Source of the DNA: Pseudomonadota bacterium
GTDB taxonomy: Bacteria; Pseudomonadota; Alphaproteobacteria; Sphingomonadales; Sphingomonadaceae
Direction: 5' to 3'
Assembly: GCA_021847605.1 (NCBI GenBank)
Contig: JAJZQN010000005.1
Location: 62,001-126,000 of the forward strand
DNA length: 64,000 nucleotides
Shown: piece by piece, positions 1-8,816 of the stretch
Layout: each line of letters begins with the position of its first letter
Numbering within the stretch: position 1 is the first letter of the stretch
The notes under the pieces: model-generated
The model's input: the letters and a program-made list of their open reading frames with translations, nothing else
Databases searched by the model: none
What the model was told of the DNA's origin: nothing
Made by a program: the position numbers and the translations under genes

Positions 1-600
1 GATGAAAGGTTCGACAAAGCTCTTATAGGTGCCGACACGATAGACATGGGTGTTGACGCCCAGCTTGTCGATCAGTCCCTTATAATAGAGGTTCGATCCG
101 CCTCGTCCCATGATGGCTACGCCGCCCAAAGGATCGCTCCAGATTTCGCTGGCATGGGCCGCGATCTGATACCCGTCATCGCTATAGAGCGTAGCATAGG
201 CCAGGACCGGCTTTTTTGCAGCGCGGACCGCGTCGAGCGCCTTGCCGACACGGGCCATGGCGACCTGTCCACCGCCCATGAAGCCGTCTAGGTTCAGGAC
301 AACGGCCTTCACCTTGGCATCGCCCTTGGCCGCATCGAGCGCGGCAACGATGTCCGACAGGCGATATTCCTTATTTTGTGGTGCGGAGCCGGTGAGCAGA
401 GCGACCGGATCAATGTCGGCTGGTTGTTCGACGATGCTGCCATCCAGATCCAGTACCAATGCGCCAGAACCGATCGACGCAGGTTTAGGGGAAAAAGAAA
501 GGGCTGCATAAAGCGCGCCGAAGAAGAGAAGCAGGAAGAGCAGGACCAGTCCGTCCTTGATCGCGACCAGGATGCGCCATGCGCCCTTCACAAATGCCAA
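1..600 (-). CDS. sppA: Signal peptide peptidase SppA (N-terminal 200 residues, runs off window)
   Basis: Membrane-anchored serine protease of the S49 (ClpP-fold) family that degrades cleaved signal peptides at the inner membrane. Translating the minus strand gives an uninterrupted frame from a TTG at 600 to the window edge. A GGAAG ribosome-binding site lies about 7 nt before the TTG. The protein opens [16 protein letters not shown], followed by a hydrophobic anchor (about residues 17-36), then the SppA67-type domain with [31 protein letters not shown] and [17 protein letters not shown], which read as SppA/protease IV. The catalytic Ser-Lys region is only partly inside the window. No ATG is available near the true start, so TTG is inferred. 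It is divergent from gpmA. Confidence 0.88.
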   Translation of the reverse strand, partial: MAFVKGAWRILVAIKDGLVLLFLLLFFGALYAALSFSPKPASIGSGALVLDLDGSIVEQPADIDPVALLTGSAPQNKEYRLSDIVAALDAAKGDAKVKAVVLNLDGFMGGGQVAMARVGKALDAVRAAKKPVLAYATLYSDDGYQIAAHASEIWSDPLGGVAIMGRGGSNLYYKGLIDKLGVNTHVYRVGTYKSFVEPFI

Positions 601-758
601 CTTGTCACTTCCTTATGCTCAAGGCCCGGTTTCGGGCTATCCGACGCGGTCGTTCAACGCAATGTGGGACAGTTGGTGCCCGGCGCAAGCTTGCGCCCAA
701 GATTTTGCCCGTTATGGGACAAACATCATTCGCCGTTATCGTGCAGGAGACGCGCCCT

Positions 759-1445
759 ATGCCCACTCTCGTTCTTATCCGTCATGGCCAATCGTCGTGG
801 AATCTGGAAAACCGCTTCACCGGCTGGTGGGACGTCGATGTAACGGAAAAGGGGGCGGAAGAAGCCCGCGCCGCTGGCCGCCTGATGGCGGAAAAGGGGC
901 TGGACTTCGATCAATGCTATACCAGTTTCCAGACCCGTGCGATCAAGACGCTGAATCTGGCGCTGGAGGAAATGGGCCGCCTGTGGTTGCAGGTTGAAAA
1001 GGACTGGCGCCTGAATGAACGGCATTATGGTGGTCTGACCGGCCTCAACAAGGCGGAGACGGCCGCCAAGCATGGCGACGATCAGGTGAAGATCTGGCGC
1101 CGCAGCTTCGACATTCCGCCGCCGGTTCTGGAAGCGGGCAGCGAATTCGATCTGTCTGCCGACCGCCGTTATGATGGCATCGCCATCCCGTCGACCGAAA
1201 GCCTGAAGGACACGATCGCCCGTGTGCTGCCCTATTGGGAATCGACAATCGCGCCCGACCTGAAGGCTGGTAAGCGCGTCCTGATCTCCGCCCATGGCAA
1301 TTCGCTGCGGGCGCTGGTGAAGCATCTGTCGAACATTCCCGACGATGAAATCACCGAACTGGAAATCCCGACCGGCCAGCCTATCGTCTATGATCTGGCT
1401 GACGATCTGACTGCGATCGACCGCTATTATCTGTCGGAACGCTGA
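759..1445 (+). CDS. gpmA: 2,3-bisphosphoglycerate-dependent phosphoglycerate mutase
   Basis: Interconverts 3- and 2-phosphoglycerate in lower glycolysis, which here takes carbon from the Entner-Doudoroff pathway. The 228-residue protein matches the usual dPGM length. The histidine-phosphatase signature RHGQS is at residues 8-12 (H9 is the phospho-acceptor), followed by the family-typical [15 protein letters not shown], the [12 protein letters not shown] segment, and [10 protein letters not shown] with the second catalytic His. ATG at 759 is chosen because CAGGAG lies about 10 nt upstream and the protein begins exactly at [11 protein letters not shown]; longer in-frame extensions are not family-like. 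It is a single-gene unit followed by a strong hairpin terminator. Confidence 0.97.
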   Translation: MPTLVLIRHGQSSWNLENRFTGWWDVDVTEKGAEEARAAGRLMAEKGLDFDQCYTSFQTRAIKTLNLALEEMGRLWLQVEKDWRLNERHYGGLTGLNKAETAAKHGDDQVKIWRRSFDIPPPVLEAGSEFDLSADRRYDGIAIPSTESLKDTIARVLPYWESTIAPDLKAGKRVLISAHGNSLRALVKHLSNIPDDEITELEIPTGQPIVYDLADDLTAIDRYYLSER

Positions 1446-1478
1446 TCGGCTTCTGGCCGATTTGCCTAAATCCACATT

Positions 1479-1513
1479 GCCCCTTGGCGGCCCGGCCGCT
1501 AAGGGGCTTTGCT
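1479..1513 (+). terminator. Rho-independent terminator after gpmA
   Basis: A 13-bp stem with one mismatch (arms GCCCCTTGGCGGC and GCCGCTAAGGGGC, 4-nt loop) is followed by TTTGCTTT. It lies 34 nt after the gpmA stop and ends before purE. Confidence 0.75.
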
Positions 1514-1544
1514 TTCCGGGCCATCAGGGGAATGCATCAAGGCC

Positions 1545-2030
1545 ATGAGCGCAATCGACGTCGGTATCATCATGGGTTCGCGGTCCGACTGGGAAACCAT
1601 GCGCCACGCCGCCGAAACGCTGGAGGCGCTGGGCGTTGCCCATGAATGCAAGGTAGTGTCGGCCCATCGCACCCCCCAACGCCTGTATGATTATGCCACC
1701 GGCGCAGTCGGGCGCGGTCTGAAGGTGATCATCGCTGGCGCTGGCGGTGCTGCGCATCTGCCGGGTATGGCGGCATCCATGACGCGCCTGCCGGTATTGG
1801 GCGTGCCGGTGGAGTCCAAGGCTTTGAAGGGCATGGACTCGCTCCTGTCCATTGTTCAGATGCCCGGCGGTATCCCGGTCGCGACGCTCGCCATCGGTAA
1901 GCCTGGCGCGATCAATGCCGGCCTGCTGGCTGCGGCGATCCTTGCCACCAATGATTCCGAACTGGCCGAACGGCTCGACGCCTGGCGAGCGCGCCAGACT
2001 GACGCCGTTGCCGAAACCGTCGAAGATTAA
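1545..2030 (+). CDS. purE: N5-carboxyaminoimidazole ribonucleotide mutase (class I PurE)
   Basis: Converts N5-CAIR to CAIR in de novo purine synthesis, using the product of PurK encoded 12 nt downstream. The 161-residue protein has the PurE core: [12 protein letters not shown] near the N-terminus, the AHRTP motif, and [47 protein letters not shown] completes the octameric class I signature. ATG at 1545 is preferred over an upstream TTG-type extension because the family begins a few residues before [11 protein letters not shown]. First gene of a purE-purK-folA operon. Confidence 0.96.
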   Translation: MSAIDVGIIMGSRSDWETMRHAAETLEALGVAHECKVVSAHRTPQRLYDYATGAVGRGLKVIIAGAGGAAHLPGMAASMTRLPVLGVPVESKALKGMDSLLSIVQMPGGIPVATLAIGKPGAINAGLLAAAILATNDSELAERLDAWRARQTDAVAETVED

Positions 2031-2042
2031 GCAAAGAGACCC

Positions 2043-3113
2043 ATGACGACCATCGCGCCCGGCTCCACCATCGGCATTCTCGGCGGCGGCCAGCTTGGCC
2101 GCATGATCGCCATGGCGGCTGCGCAACTGGGCTATCGCACCTGCATCTACGCTCCAGAGGAGAGCGGTCCGGCGGCAGATGTGACGCCCCACTGGACGCG
2201 GGGCGCCTATGAGGATGCGGCGGCGCTGGCGGCCTTTGCCGAGGGCGTCGATGTCGTCACCTATGAATTCGAGAATATCGATCCGTCGGCTGTCGATACG
2301 CTGGCGGCCCACGGCCTTGTCCGTCCCGGCGCGCAGGCTTTGCGGGTTGCGCAGGATCGTCTGGCCGAAAAGCGGTTCGTCAATGATCTGGGCGGGCTGA
2401 CCGCGCCCTTCGCTGCGGTCGAGAGCCTTGACGATCTGGAAACCGCGATTGAGCAGGTGGGCAGCCGCGCGATCCTGAAGACCAATCGCATGGGCTATGA
2501 CGGTAAGGGGCAGGCACGCCTGTCGGAGCCGGGCGATGCGGTCGGGGCATGGAATGCGATTGGCCGCCAGAGCGCGATCCTTGAAGGTTTCGTCACGTTC
2601 GAGCAGGAATTTTCCGTCATCCTCGTCCGGGGGCATGATGGCGAAGTGCGGTTCTGGACCTCCTCTGCCAATGTGCATATCGATGGCATCCTCGCCACGT
2701 CGACCGTGCCGTCCGGCCCGTTGATCGAGGGACAGGTGGAGCAGGCGCGGGCGATGGCCGCCAAAATCGCCGATGCGCTCGATTATGTCGGCGTGCTGAC
2801 CTGTGAATTTTTCGCCAGTCCCGATGGCCCCGTGTTCAACGAGATGGCACCCCGCGTCCATAATAGCGGTCACTGGACCACAGAGGGCGCGGTGACGAGC
2901 CAGTTCGAAAATCATGTCCGCGCCATTTGCGGTCTGCCGCTGGGTGACACCGGCCTTGTCGCGCCACGGGTCGAGATGCGCAACCTGATTGGCGATGAGG
3001 CGCATGAATGGGCCGCCATCCTGTCCGATCCGGCCAATCATCTGCACCTTTATGGCAAGCATGAGGCGCGCCCCGGCCGCAAGATGGGGCATGTGACGCG
3101 GCTGAGCCTGTGA
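2043..3113 (+). CDS. purK: 5-(carboxyamino)imidazole ribonucleotide synthase
   Basis: ATP-grasp enzyme that carboxylates AIR with bicarbonate and ATP to give N5-CAIR for PurE. It is 356 residues, standard for PurK. The N-terminal glycine-rich motif GILGGGQLGRM (about residues 10-20), the ATP-grasp lid/strand MGYDGKGQ, the EFSVILVRG segment and the metal-binding FNEMAPRVHNSGHWT motif are all present. It starts 12 nt after purE, with AAAGAGAC as a weak ribosome site. Its stop overlaps the folA start by 4 nt (GTGA), so the three genes are probably translated from one message. Confidence 0.96.
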   Translation: MTTIAPGSTIGILGGGQLGRMIAMAAAQLGYRTCIYAPEESGPAADVTPHWTRGAYEDAAALAAFAEGVDVVTYEFENIDPSAVDTLAAHGLVRPGAQALRVAQDRLAEKRFVNDLGGLTAPFAAVESLDDLETAIEQVGSRAILKTNRMGYDGKGQARLSEPGDAVGAWNAIGRQSAILEGFVTFEQEFSVILVRGHDGEVRFWTSSANVHIDGILATSTVPSGPLIEGQVEQARAMAAKIADALDYVGVLTCEFFASPDGPVFNEMAPRVHNSGHWTTEGAVTSQFENHVRAICGLPLGDTGLVAPRVEMRNLIGDEAHEWAAILSDPANHLHLYGKHEARPGRKMGHVTRLSL

Positions 3114-3595
3114 AGCCCGAAATCGTCCTGATCCTTGCCCGCGCCGATAATGGCGTGATCGGCAGGGACGGCGACCTGCCCTGGCGATTGCCCGCCGACC
3201 TTAAACATTTCAAGGCGCTGACCGCAGGCCATCCCATGATCATGGGGCGCAAGACGTTCGACAGCCTGCCCGGCCTGTTGCCCGGCCGCCGCCATATCGT
3301 GCTGACCCGCGATGCCGGCTGGATGGGCGAGGGGGCGGAGGTCGCCCATGATGTCGAGCAGGCCATTGCGATTGCCGGTGCGCCGACCGTCATGGTGATC
3401 GGCGGGGCGGAAATCTATCGCCTGTTCCTGCCGCTGGCGCACCGGATCGAACTGACCGAAGTGCATCTGGAGGCGGAGGGCGACGCCAGTATCGCCTATC
3501 CCGATCCGGCGGGCTGGCGAGAGGTGAATCGAGCGAATCACCCTGCTCTGGACGGGCGTCCGGCGCATAGCTTTGTGACCTTCGTTCGGGCTTAG
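3110..3595 (+). CDS. folA: Dihydrofolate reductase
   Basis: NADPH-dependent reduction of dihydrofolate to tetrahydrofolate, which supplies one-carbon units also needed for purine synthesis. The 161-residue protein has the DHFR signature: DNGVIGRDGDLPWRLPADLKHFK, with the substrate-binding acidic residue in the LPADLKHF helix. It also has MIMGRKTFDSLPG, the Rossmann motif VIGGAEIYRLFLP, and ELTEVHLEAEGD. It begins with GTG inside the purK stop (GTGA overlap), so translation is coupled. FolA directly behind purEK rather than with thyA is a purine/folate grouping. Confidence 0.95.
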   Translation: MKPEIVLILARADNGVIGRDGDLPWRLPADLKHFKALTAGHPMIMGRKTFDSLPGLLPGRRHIVLTRDAGWMGEGAEVAHDVEQAIAIAGAPTVMVIGGAEIYRLFLPLAHRIELTEVHLEAEGDASIAYPDPAGWREVNRANHPALDGRPAHSFVTFVRA

Positions 3596-3816
3596 CTTCC
3601 CATATTTCCCGGTGATTTTGTATTTTTATTCCCGAGTGTTGAAATTATCAAAAAGTGCGGATCAGGTCTGTCGAAGGCTGACAGCGCGCATAATCGGTCG
3701 TCGCCCATCCCGTAGGAAAGCGAAAACTTTGCCCTCGCGATCGATCTTTTGCGAGGGGAAGTGAAGGGTATCATCCCGGATTGCCACGCCCGGCACAGCC
3801 CCCTATAGCCCGCGCG

Positions 3817-4743
3817 ATGGAACGGCTCCTTAGCAGCGCGCCTGTTCCCGCGCATTTGCGGGGCAGCGTCATGGCGCTCGGCAATTTCGATGGGTTTCAT
3901 GGCGGCCATCAGGCGGTGGTGGGGCGCGCCATCGCCCGCGCCCGTGCAGAGGGACGCCCGGCTATCGTCGCCACGTTCGACCCGCATCCCATGCGCCTGT
4001 TTCGGCCCGATACGCCCAGCTTTCGACTGACCACGCTGGACCAGCGGCAGGCACTGTTCGCCCGCGCCGGGGCCGACGCGATGCTGGTGTTCGACTTTAC
4101 GCCCGAACTCGCGGCGCTGGACCCGGCCGGTTATGTCCGCTTGCTGACGCAGGGACTGGGCGTTGCGGCGGTCGTGACGGGTGAGGATTTCACATTCGGC
4201 AAGGGGCGCAGCGGTACGATCGACAGTTTCGCCGCGCTGGGTCTGCCCGCCGAAGCGGTCGCGCCGGTGCGGGACGAGGGGGGCGTGATTTCGTCCAGTC
4301 GTATTCGCGAAGCACTGATCGCCGGGGATTGCGACACCGCCGCCCGCCTGCTGACGCGCCCCTTCGCCATTCAGGGCGTGGTGCAGCATGGCGACAAGCT
4401 GGGCCGCACTATCGGATTCCCCACCGCCAATATCGACATGGGGCCATATCTGCGCCCGGCCTATGGCATTTATGCCGTGCGCGGCATCCTGCCCGACGGG
4501 CGGGGGCTGGACGGGGCCGCTAACCTCGGCATCCGGCCGACATTCGATCCGCCCAAGGAATTGCTGGAGCCGCATTTCTTCGATTTCGCCGAAAGCCTCT
4601 ATGATCAGGCGATCGAGGTGCAGTTGATCCGATACCTGCATGGCGAACTTAAATATGACGGGCTGGACGCCCTGATGGCCGGGATTGCGCGCGATTGCAC
4701 GCAGGCGCGGCAAATCCTTGCGGGAACGCCTTACCTCGCTTAA
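3817..4743 (+). CDS. ribF: Bifunctional riboflavin kinase / FAD synthetase
   Basis: Makes FMN from riboflavin and then FAD. The 308-residue protein has both domains. The N-terminal nucleotidyltransferase has ALGNFDGFHGGHQAVV (about residues 25-40) and VVTGEDFTFGKGRSG, with the SSSRIREAL motif. The C-terminal riboflavin kinase has GDKLGRTIGFPTANI, YGIYAVRG and ANLGIRPTF. ATG 3817 is chosen over the in-frame TTG at 3781, since MERL is the typical opening and 3781 adds an unconserved stretch. The 221-bp gap after folA contains no convincing gene. A palindromic repeat separates ribF from ileS. Confidence 0.95.
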   Translation: MERLLSSAPVPAHLRGSVMALGNFDGFHGGHQAVVGRAIARARAEGRPAIVATFDPHPMRLFRPDTPSFRLTTLDQRQALFARAGADAMLVFDFTPELAALDPAGYVRLLTQGLGVAAVVTGEDFTFGKGRSGTIDSFAALGLPAEAVAPVRDEGGVISSSRIREALIAGDCDTAARLLTRPFAIQGVVQHGDKLGRTIGFPTANIDMGPYLRPAYGIYAVRGILPDGRGLDGAANLGIRPTFDPPKELLEPHFFDFAESLYDQAIEVQLIRYLHGELKYDGLDALMAGIARDCTQARQILAGTPYLA

Positions 4744-4767
4744 GGCACCGGGCATGTTTTTCTCACC

Positions 4768-4848
4768 CGTTCGGGCTGAGCCTGTCGAAGCCCTGTTCTT
4801 TTCCTCGTAAAAGCCAGTGCAGCCCTTCGACAAGCTCAGGGCGAACGG
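4768..4848. repeat. Palindromic intergenic repeat, family A (copy 1)
   Basis: Imperfect inverted repeat with arms CGTTCGGGCTGAGCCTGTCG and, at the other end, the complementary CTCAGGGCGAACG. The loop contains TTCTTTT. It sits between co-directional ribF and ileS. The same sequence recurs at 23242 and 43890. It resembles REP-type elements, and no function is assigned. Confidence 0.85.
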
Positions 4849-4870
4849 ACATTGGTTGTTCTGGAACCCC

Positions 4871-7735
4871 ATGACCGACGCACCTGACTATAAGTCCACC
4901 GTTTTCCTGCCCGTCACCGACTTTCCGATGAAGGCCGGCCTTGCGCAGAAGGAACCGGCGATTGCCGCGAAGTGGGCGGCGATGGACCTGTATGGCAAGC
5001 TGCGCGAGAAGCGCGCGGGACGCGAACGCTTCATCCTGCATGACGGCCCGCCCTACGCCAATGGCGACATCCATATGGGCCATGCGATGAACAAGGTGCT
5101 GAAGGACATCATCGTCCGTAGCCAGTCCTTGCTGGGCAAGGATGCTCCTTATGTTCCCGGTTGGGATTGCCACGGTCTGCCCATCGAATGGAAGATCGAG
5201 GAGGAATATCGCAAGAAGAAGCTGAACAAGGACGAGGTTCCCGCGTCTGAGTTTCGCGCCCAATGCCGCGCCTATGCCGACAAATGGGTCGATGTGCAGA
5301 AGGAACAGTTCAAGCGTCTGGGCGTGATGGGCGATTGGGCCGATCCGTATTTGACCATGAAGTTCGATGCGGAAGCGACCATCGTGGGCGAGTTGCTGAA
5401 GTTCGCGGAAAGCGGTCAGCTCTATCGCGGTGCCAAGCCCGTCATGTGGTCCCCGGTCGAAAAGACTGCGCTGGCCGAGGCGGAGGTGGAATATGAAGAC
5501 GTCACCTCGACCCAGATCGATGTGGCGTTTGAGATCGTGGAAGCGCCGAACGCGCCGGAGCTGGTCGGCGCGCATGCGGTGATCTGGACCACGACGCCCT
5601 GGACGATCCCGGTCAATCAGGCGATCGCTTATGGGGAAGATGTTGAGTATATCTGCTTCGGTGCCCACGGCGGCGCGAAGCTGTTGGTTGCCAAAGACTT
5701 GCTCGAAAGCGGCGCAATTCATGGCCGGCTTGGCCTTGAAGGTTATGAAGATGTGCACTGGCAAGGCACTGGCAAAGACCTCGCCGGTGCCGTCTCTCGT
5801 CACCCGATGCACGCGCTGGGCGGCTTCTTTGCTAAGCCGCGGCCATTGCTCCCCGCCGATCATGTTACCACCGACGCGGGTACTGGCCTCGTCCATATGG
5901 CGCCCGATCATGGTGAGGAGGATTTCCTCGCCTGTAAGAAGCTGGGCATCGATCCGGTGTTCGCGGTCAATGATGCGGGCTTCTATCGCGACGATTGGGA
6001 CTGGCTGCCGGGGCAGGGCAGCGTCATCAACACCAAGTTCAACGGCCCCGAAGGCCCGATCTGCACCGACCTGCGCGCGGTCGGCGCGTTGCTGAGCGCC
6101 AGCGATTTCAAGCATAGCTATCCGCATAGCTGGCGCTCGAAGGCGCGGATCATCTATCGCTGCACGCCGCAATGGTTCATTCCGATGGACAAGCCGCAGG
6201 GCCAGTTCGACAGCGATTATCCGCTGCCGCCGCTGGAGCCGGTGACGGGCGCGCTGACCACGACGCTGCCGGGCAATGGCCCGACGCTGCGCGAACTGGC
6301 GGTCGATGCGATCGAGCATACGCGCTGGGTGCCGGAGCGGTCGACCAATCGTATCCGTTCGATGGTGGAGGGGCGCCCCGACTGGGTGATTTCCCGCCAG
6401 CGCGCGTGGGGCGTGCCGATCGCCCTCTATGTCCATCGCAAGACCGGCGAATATCTGGTCGACAAGGGCGTCAATGCCCGCATCATCGAAGCGTTCAAGG
6501 GCGCGGGCGCGGACGCATGGTTCGGCGCGGATCATCAGGCGCTGCTTGGCCCCGACTATGATCTGGCCGACTATGAGGTCGTGAACGACATTCTGGACGT
6601 CTGGTTCGACAGCGGTTCGACCCACAGCTTCGTGGTCGAGGGGCGCTATGGCGAAGGCACGCGCGCCGACCTGTATATCGAAGGGTCCGACCAGCATCGC
6701 GGCTGGTTCCAGTCGTCGCTGCTGGAAAGCTGTGGCACGCGGGGTCGTGCGCCCTATGATGCGGTGCTGACCCACGGCTTTGCGCTGGACGGTTCTGGCA
6801 AGAAAATGTCCAAGTCCCTTGGCAATGTCGTCGATCCGCTCAAGATCATGAGCGAGAGCGGCGCCGACATTTTGCGCGTCTGGGTCGCCAGCACCGATTA
6901 TTTCGATGACGTTCGCATCGGTAAGGAAGTGCTGGCAGGTTCGTCCGACGCCTATCGCAAATTGCGCAATACTTTCCGTTACATGCTGGGCGCTCTTTCC
7001 GATTATTCGGAAGAGGAGGAGGCGGTATCCTATGCCGAGATGCCGGAACTGGAGCGGTATATGCTCCATCGTCTGGCGCAACTCGACGCGGAACTGCGCG
7101 CCGTGGTGGACAAGGCGGCGAAGAGCGAGAACTGGCTGGAATTTTCCCGCTATACCCGCGCCATCTTTGATTTCGCCAACAGCGACCTGTCGGCCTTCTT
7201 CTTCGATATTCGCAAGGATTGCCTCTATTGCGATGCGAAGTCGGACCCCAAGCGCCGCGCGTACCGCACCTTGCTCGACACGCTGTTCCATGCGCTGGTC
7301 CGCTATGTCGCGCCGATCATCCCCTTCACTGCTGAGGAAGTGTGGCAAAGTCGCTTCCCAAGTGACGAGAATAGCGTCCATTTCCTCGAATGGCCGGAGG
7401 TCGATGCGCGTTGGATCGAGAGCCATCTGAACGACAAATGGACCGAGCTGCGCTATCAGCGTGAGCAGGTGAACGAGGCGATCGAACCATTCCGTCGCGA
7501 CAAGGTGATCCGCTCCAGTCTGGAAGCGGACGTCACCATGGGCGAATTGCTGCCCAGCGACGGCGTGGACTTTGCCGAAATCGCCATCGTCGCGCGCATC
7601 GAAATGGGCGTGGGCGACGGCATCATCGTCAAGCCGAGCGAATGGCACAAATGCGGCCGTTGCTGGCGCAAGTTGCCCGAGGTGACGGAGGACGGTACCC
7701 TGTGCAACCGCTGCGACGATGTGCTGAAGGCGTGA
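4871..7735 (+). CDS. ileS: Isoleucyl-tRNA synthetase
   Basis: Class Ia synthetase that charges tRNA-Ile and edits mischarged valine. The 954-residue protein has the HIGH-type motif HMGH at residues 68-71, the CP1 editing segment (TTTPWTIPVNQAIAYG), and KMSKS at 645-649 (DGSGKKMSKSLGN). A C-terminal zinc ribbon has cysteines 928, 931, 945 and 948. ATG 4871 is chosen over a GTG at 4817 because the latter lies inside the palindromic repeat and would translate repeat DNA. No strong Shine-Dalgarno is seen. The KLREKRAGRERFILHDGPPYANG opening is typical of bacterial IleS. It is followed 74 nt later by lspA, a common pairing. Confidence 0.97.
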   Translation: MTDAPDYKSTVFLPVTDFPMKAGLAQKEPAIAAKWAAMDLYGKLREKRAGRERFILHDGPPYANGDIHMGHAMNKVLKDIIVRSQSLLGKDAPYVPGWDCHGLPIEWKIEEEYRKKKLNKDEVPASEFRAQCRAYADKWVDVQKEQFKRLGVMGDWADPYLTMKFDAEATIVGELLKFAESGQLYRGAKPVMWSPVEKTALAEAEVEYEDVTSTQIDVAFEIVEAPNAPELVGAHAVIWTTTPWTIPVNQAIAYGEDVEYICFGAHGGAKLLVAKDLLESGAIHGRLGLEGYEDVHWQGTGKDLAGAVSRHPMHALGGFFAKPRPLLPADHVTTDAGTGLVHMAPDHGEEDFLACKKLGIDPVFAVNDAGFYRDDWDWLPGQGSVINTKFNGPEGPICTDLRAVGALLSASDFKHSYPHSWRSKARIIYRCTPQWFIPMDKPQGQFDSDYPLPPLEPVTGALTTTLPGNGPTLRELAVDAIEHTRWVPERSTNRIRSMVEGRPDWVISRQRAWGVPIALYVHRKTGEYLVDKGVNARIIEAFKGAGADAWFGADHQALLGPDYDLADYEVVNDILDVWFDSGSTHSFVVEGRYGEGTRADLYIEGSDQHRGWFQSSLLESCGTRGRAPYDAVLTHGFALDGSGKKMSKSLGNVVDPLKIMSESGADILRVWVASTDYFDDVRIGKEVLAGSSDAYRKLRNTFRYMLGALSDYSEEEEAVSYAEMPELERYMLHRLAQLDAELRAVVDKAAKSENWLEFSRYTRAIFDFANSDLSAFFFDIRKDCLYCDAKSDPKRRAYRTLLDTLFHALVRYVAPIIPFTAEEVWQSRFPSDENSVHFLEWPEVDARWIESHLNDKWTELRYQREQVNEAIEPFRRDKVIRSSLEADVTMGELLPSDGVDFAEIAIVARIEMGVGDGIIVKPSEWHKCGRCWRKLPEVTEDGTLCNRCDDVLKA

Positions 7736-7809
7736 CGCATAAGCTGCCATTTCCTGTCATGGGGACCGGGTTCATCATGACGTCATTTTTAGGCTGAGAT
7801 AGAAGCACT

Positions 7810-8325
7810 ATGCCTGCCGCCATCAATCATCGCCCGCTGGGCCTGACCGTCGCGATCGTCACGCTCGCGCTGGATCAGCTTGTCAAATATAGCGTCACCT
7901 ATCCGCTCGCGCTGCAAAGCCGGGGGGAGGAGGGGATCGAACTGCTGCCTGTATTCCGCTTACGCTGGCTGGAAAATCGCGGCGTTTCCATGGGTTTCTT
8001 CCATGCGGACACCGACATGATGCGCTGGGCGCTGGTTGGCATGACATTTCTGATCGCCGGTTTCGTTGGCGTATGGATGTGGCGGGAAAAGGCGCGGCAG
8101 GATGTCGCTGCGCTGGGCCTGGTACTGGGCGGGGCGATCGGTAACATCGTGGATCGCGTCCGGCTGGGCTATGTGGTCGATTATGCCGACCTGCATTTCG
8201 GCGAATGGCGGCCTTTCCTGATTTTCAACCTGGCGGATGCCGCCATCACCATTGGCGTGCTGATCCTGCTTGCACGGGCGTTGCTGCTGCGCGACAAGGG
8301 CGCAAAGACGGAGACTTTGAAGTGA
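7810..8325 (+). CDS. lspA: Lipoprotein signal peptidase (signal peptidase II)
   Basis: Aspartic protease of the inner membrane that cleaves the signal peptide of diacylglyceryl-modified prolipoproteins. The 171-residue protein has four hydrophobic segments and the conserved blocks LDQLVKY, ENRGVSMGF, GNIVDRVRLGYVVDY and FNLADAAI. The catalytic aspartates are D124 (VVDY) and D143 (NLAD). It starts at ATG 7810 with GAGATAG upstream. The stop overlaps the GTG start of the next gene by 4 nt (GTGA). That next gene is itself a lipoprotein, a potential substrate. Confidence 0.96.
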   Translation: MPAAINHRPLGLTVAIVTLALDQLVKYSVTYPLALQSRGEEGIELLPVFRLRWLENRGVSMGFFHADTDMMRWALVGMTFLIAGFVGVWMWREKARQDVAALGLVLGGAIGNIVDRVRLGYVVDYADLHFGEWRPFLIFNLADAAITIGVLILLARALLLRDKGAKTETLK

Positions 8326-8744
8326 AGCGTAAACTGATCCTTGCTGCTGGCCTTGTTGCAACCCTCTCGGCTTGCGGCGGCGGCGGCGGCGGCCTGCTCA
8401 ATCGCGGCCGTCCCGACGAATTCGCCGTCTCGCGTCAGGCGCCGCTGGTCGTGCCGCCCGATTTCGCGCTGGTGCCGCCTGCGCCGGGTACGCCGGCCGC
8501 AGCGACCGTTGACGCCAGCCGTGCTGCGCAGGAAGCGATGTTCGGTGGCCCGTCGGCCCGTAGCGCCGGTGAAAGCGCTACGTTGAATGCGGCTGGCCGG
8601 GGCAATGCGGCGGCGGGCATCCGCTCATCCGCTGGTGATCCGGGGACGGAAGTGGTGGACAAGGGCGCGACCACCCGCGCCATCGTCGCTGCGCCGGAAG
8701 GCGATGGTCAGGACGCCCGCGCGGCGATCCCGCCGCAGCAGTAA
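8322..8744 (+). CDS. DUF3035 (BamF-like) outer-membrane lipoprotein
   Basis: A 140-residue lipoprotein. A short signal sequence (MKRKLILAAGLVATLSAC) ends in the lipobox LSAC with Cys18, followed by a poly-glycine tract. The conserved RPDEFAVSRQAPLVVPPDF segment (about residues 29-47) is the hallmark of the alphaproteobacterial DUF3035 family, which has been linked to the BAM outer-membrane assembly complex as BamF; the latter is knowledge of the family, not visible here. The rest is low-complexity Ala/Gly/Pro-rich. GTG start at 8322 overlaps the lspA stop. A strong terminator follows directly. Confidence 0.85.
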   Translation: MKRKLILAAGLVATLSACGGGGGGLLNRGRPDEFAVSRQAPLVVPPDFALVPPAPGTPAAATVDASRAAQEAMFGGPSARSAGESATLNAAGRGNAAAGIRSSAGDPGTEVVDKGATTRAIVAAPEGDGQDARAAIPPQQ

Positions 8745-8750
8745 GAATGA

Positions 8751-8779
8751 AAAAGGGGGCCAGATGGCCCCCTTTTTTT
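8751..8779. terminator. Terminator between convergent lipoprotein gene and dxs
   Basis: Stem AAGGGGGCC / GGCCCCCTT with loop AGAT, preceded by an A-run and followed by TTTTTT. With A's on one side and T's on the other it can serve both strands, and it lies between genes ending at 8744 (+) and 8817 (-). Confidence 0.85.
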
Positions 8780-8816
8780 ATCCGCAGTTCATGCCTGTCC
8801 GGGCTATTTCTAACGA

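Noticed and set aside
3596-3816. Possible gene or RNA between folA and ribF
   Set aside because: Only a small CTGTC/GACAG hairpin and AT-rich sequence are visible; frames crossing it lack protein-like composition.
4817-4870. An upstream GTG start for ileS
   Set aside because: It would translate the right arm of the palindromic repeat; the family-like N-terminus begins at ATG 4871.
4763-7750. A 995-codon open frame antisense to ileS
   Set aside because: Antisense to a fully conserved synthetase, low-complexity His/Arg/Asp-rich with no motif; typical shadow of GC-rich codon bias.
7778-7786. TGACGTCA palindrome before lspA as an operator
   Set aside because: An 8-bp palindrome alone is not enough evidence, and ileS-lspA is probably read through from upstream.
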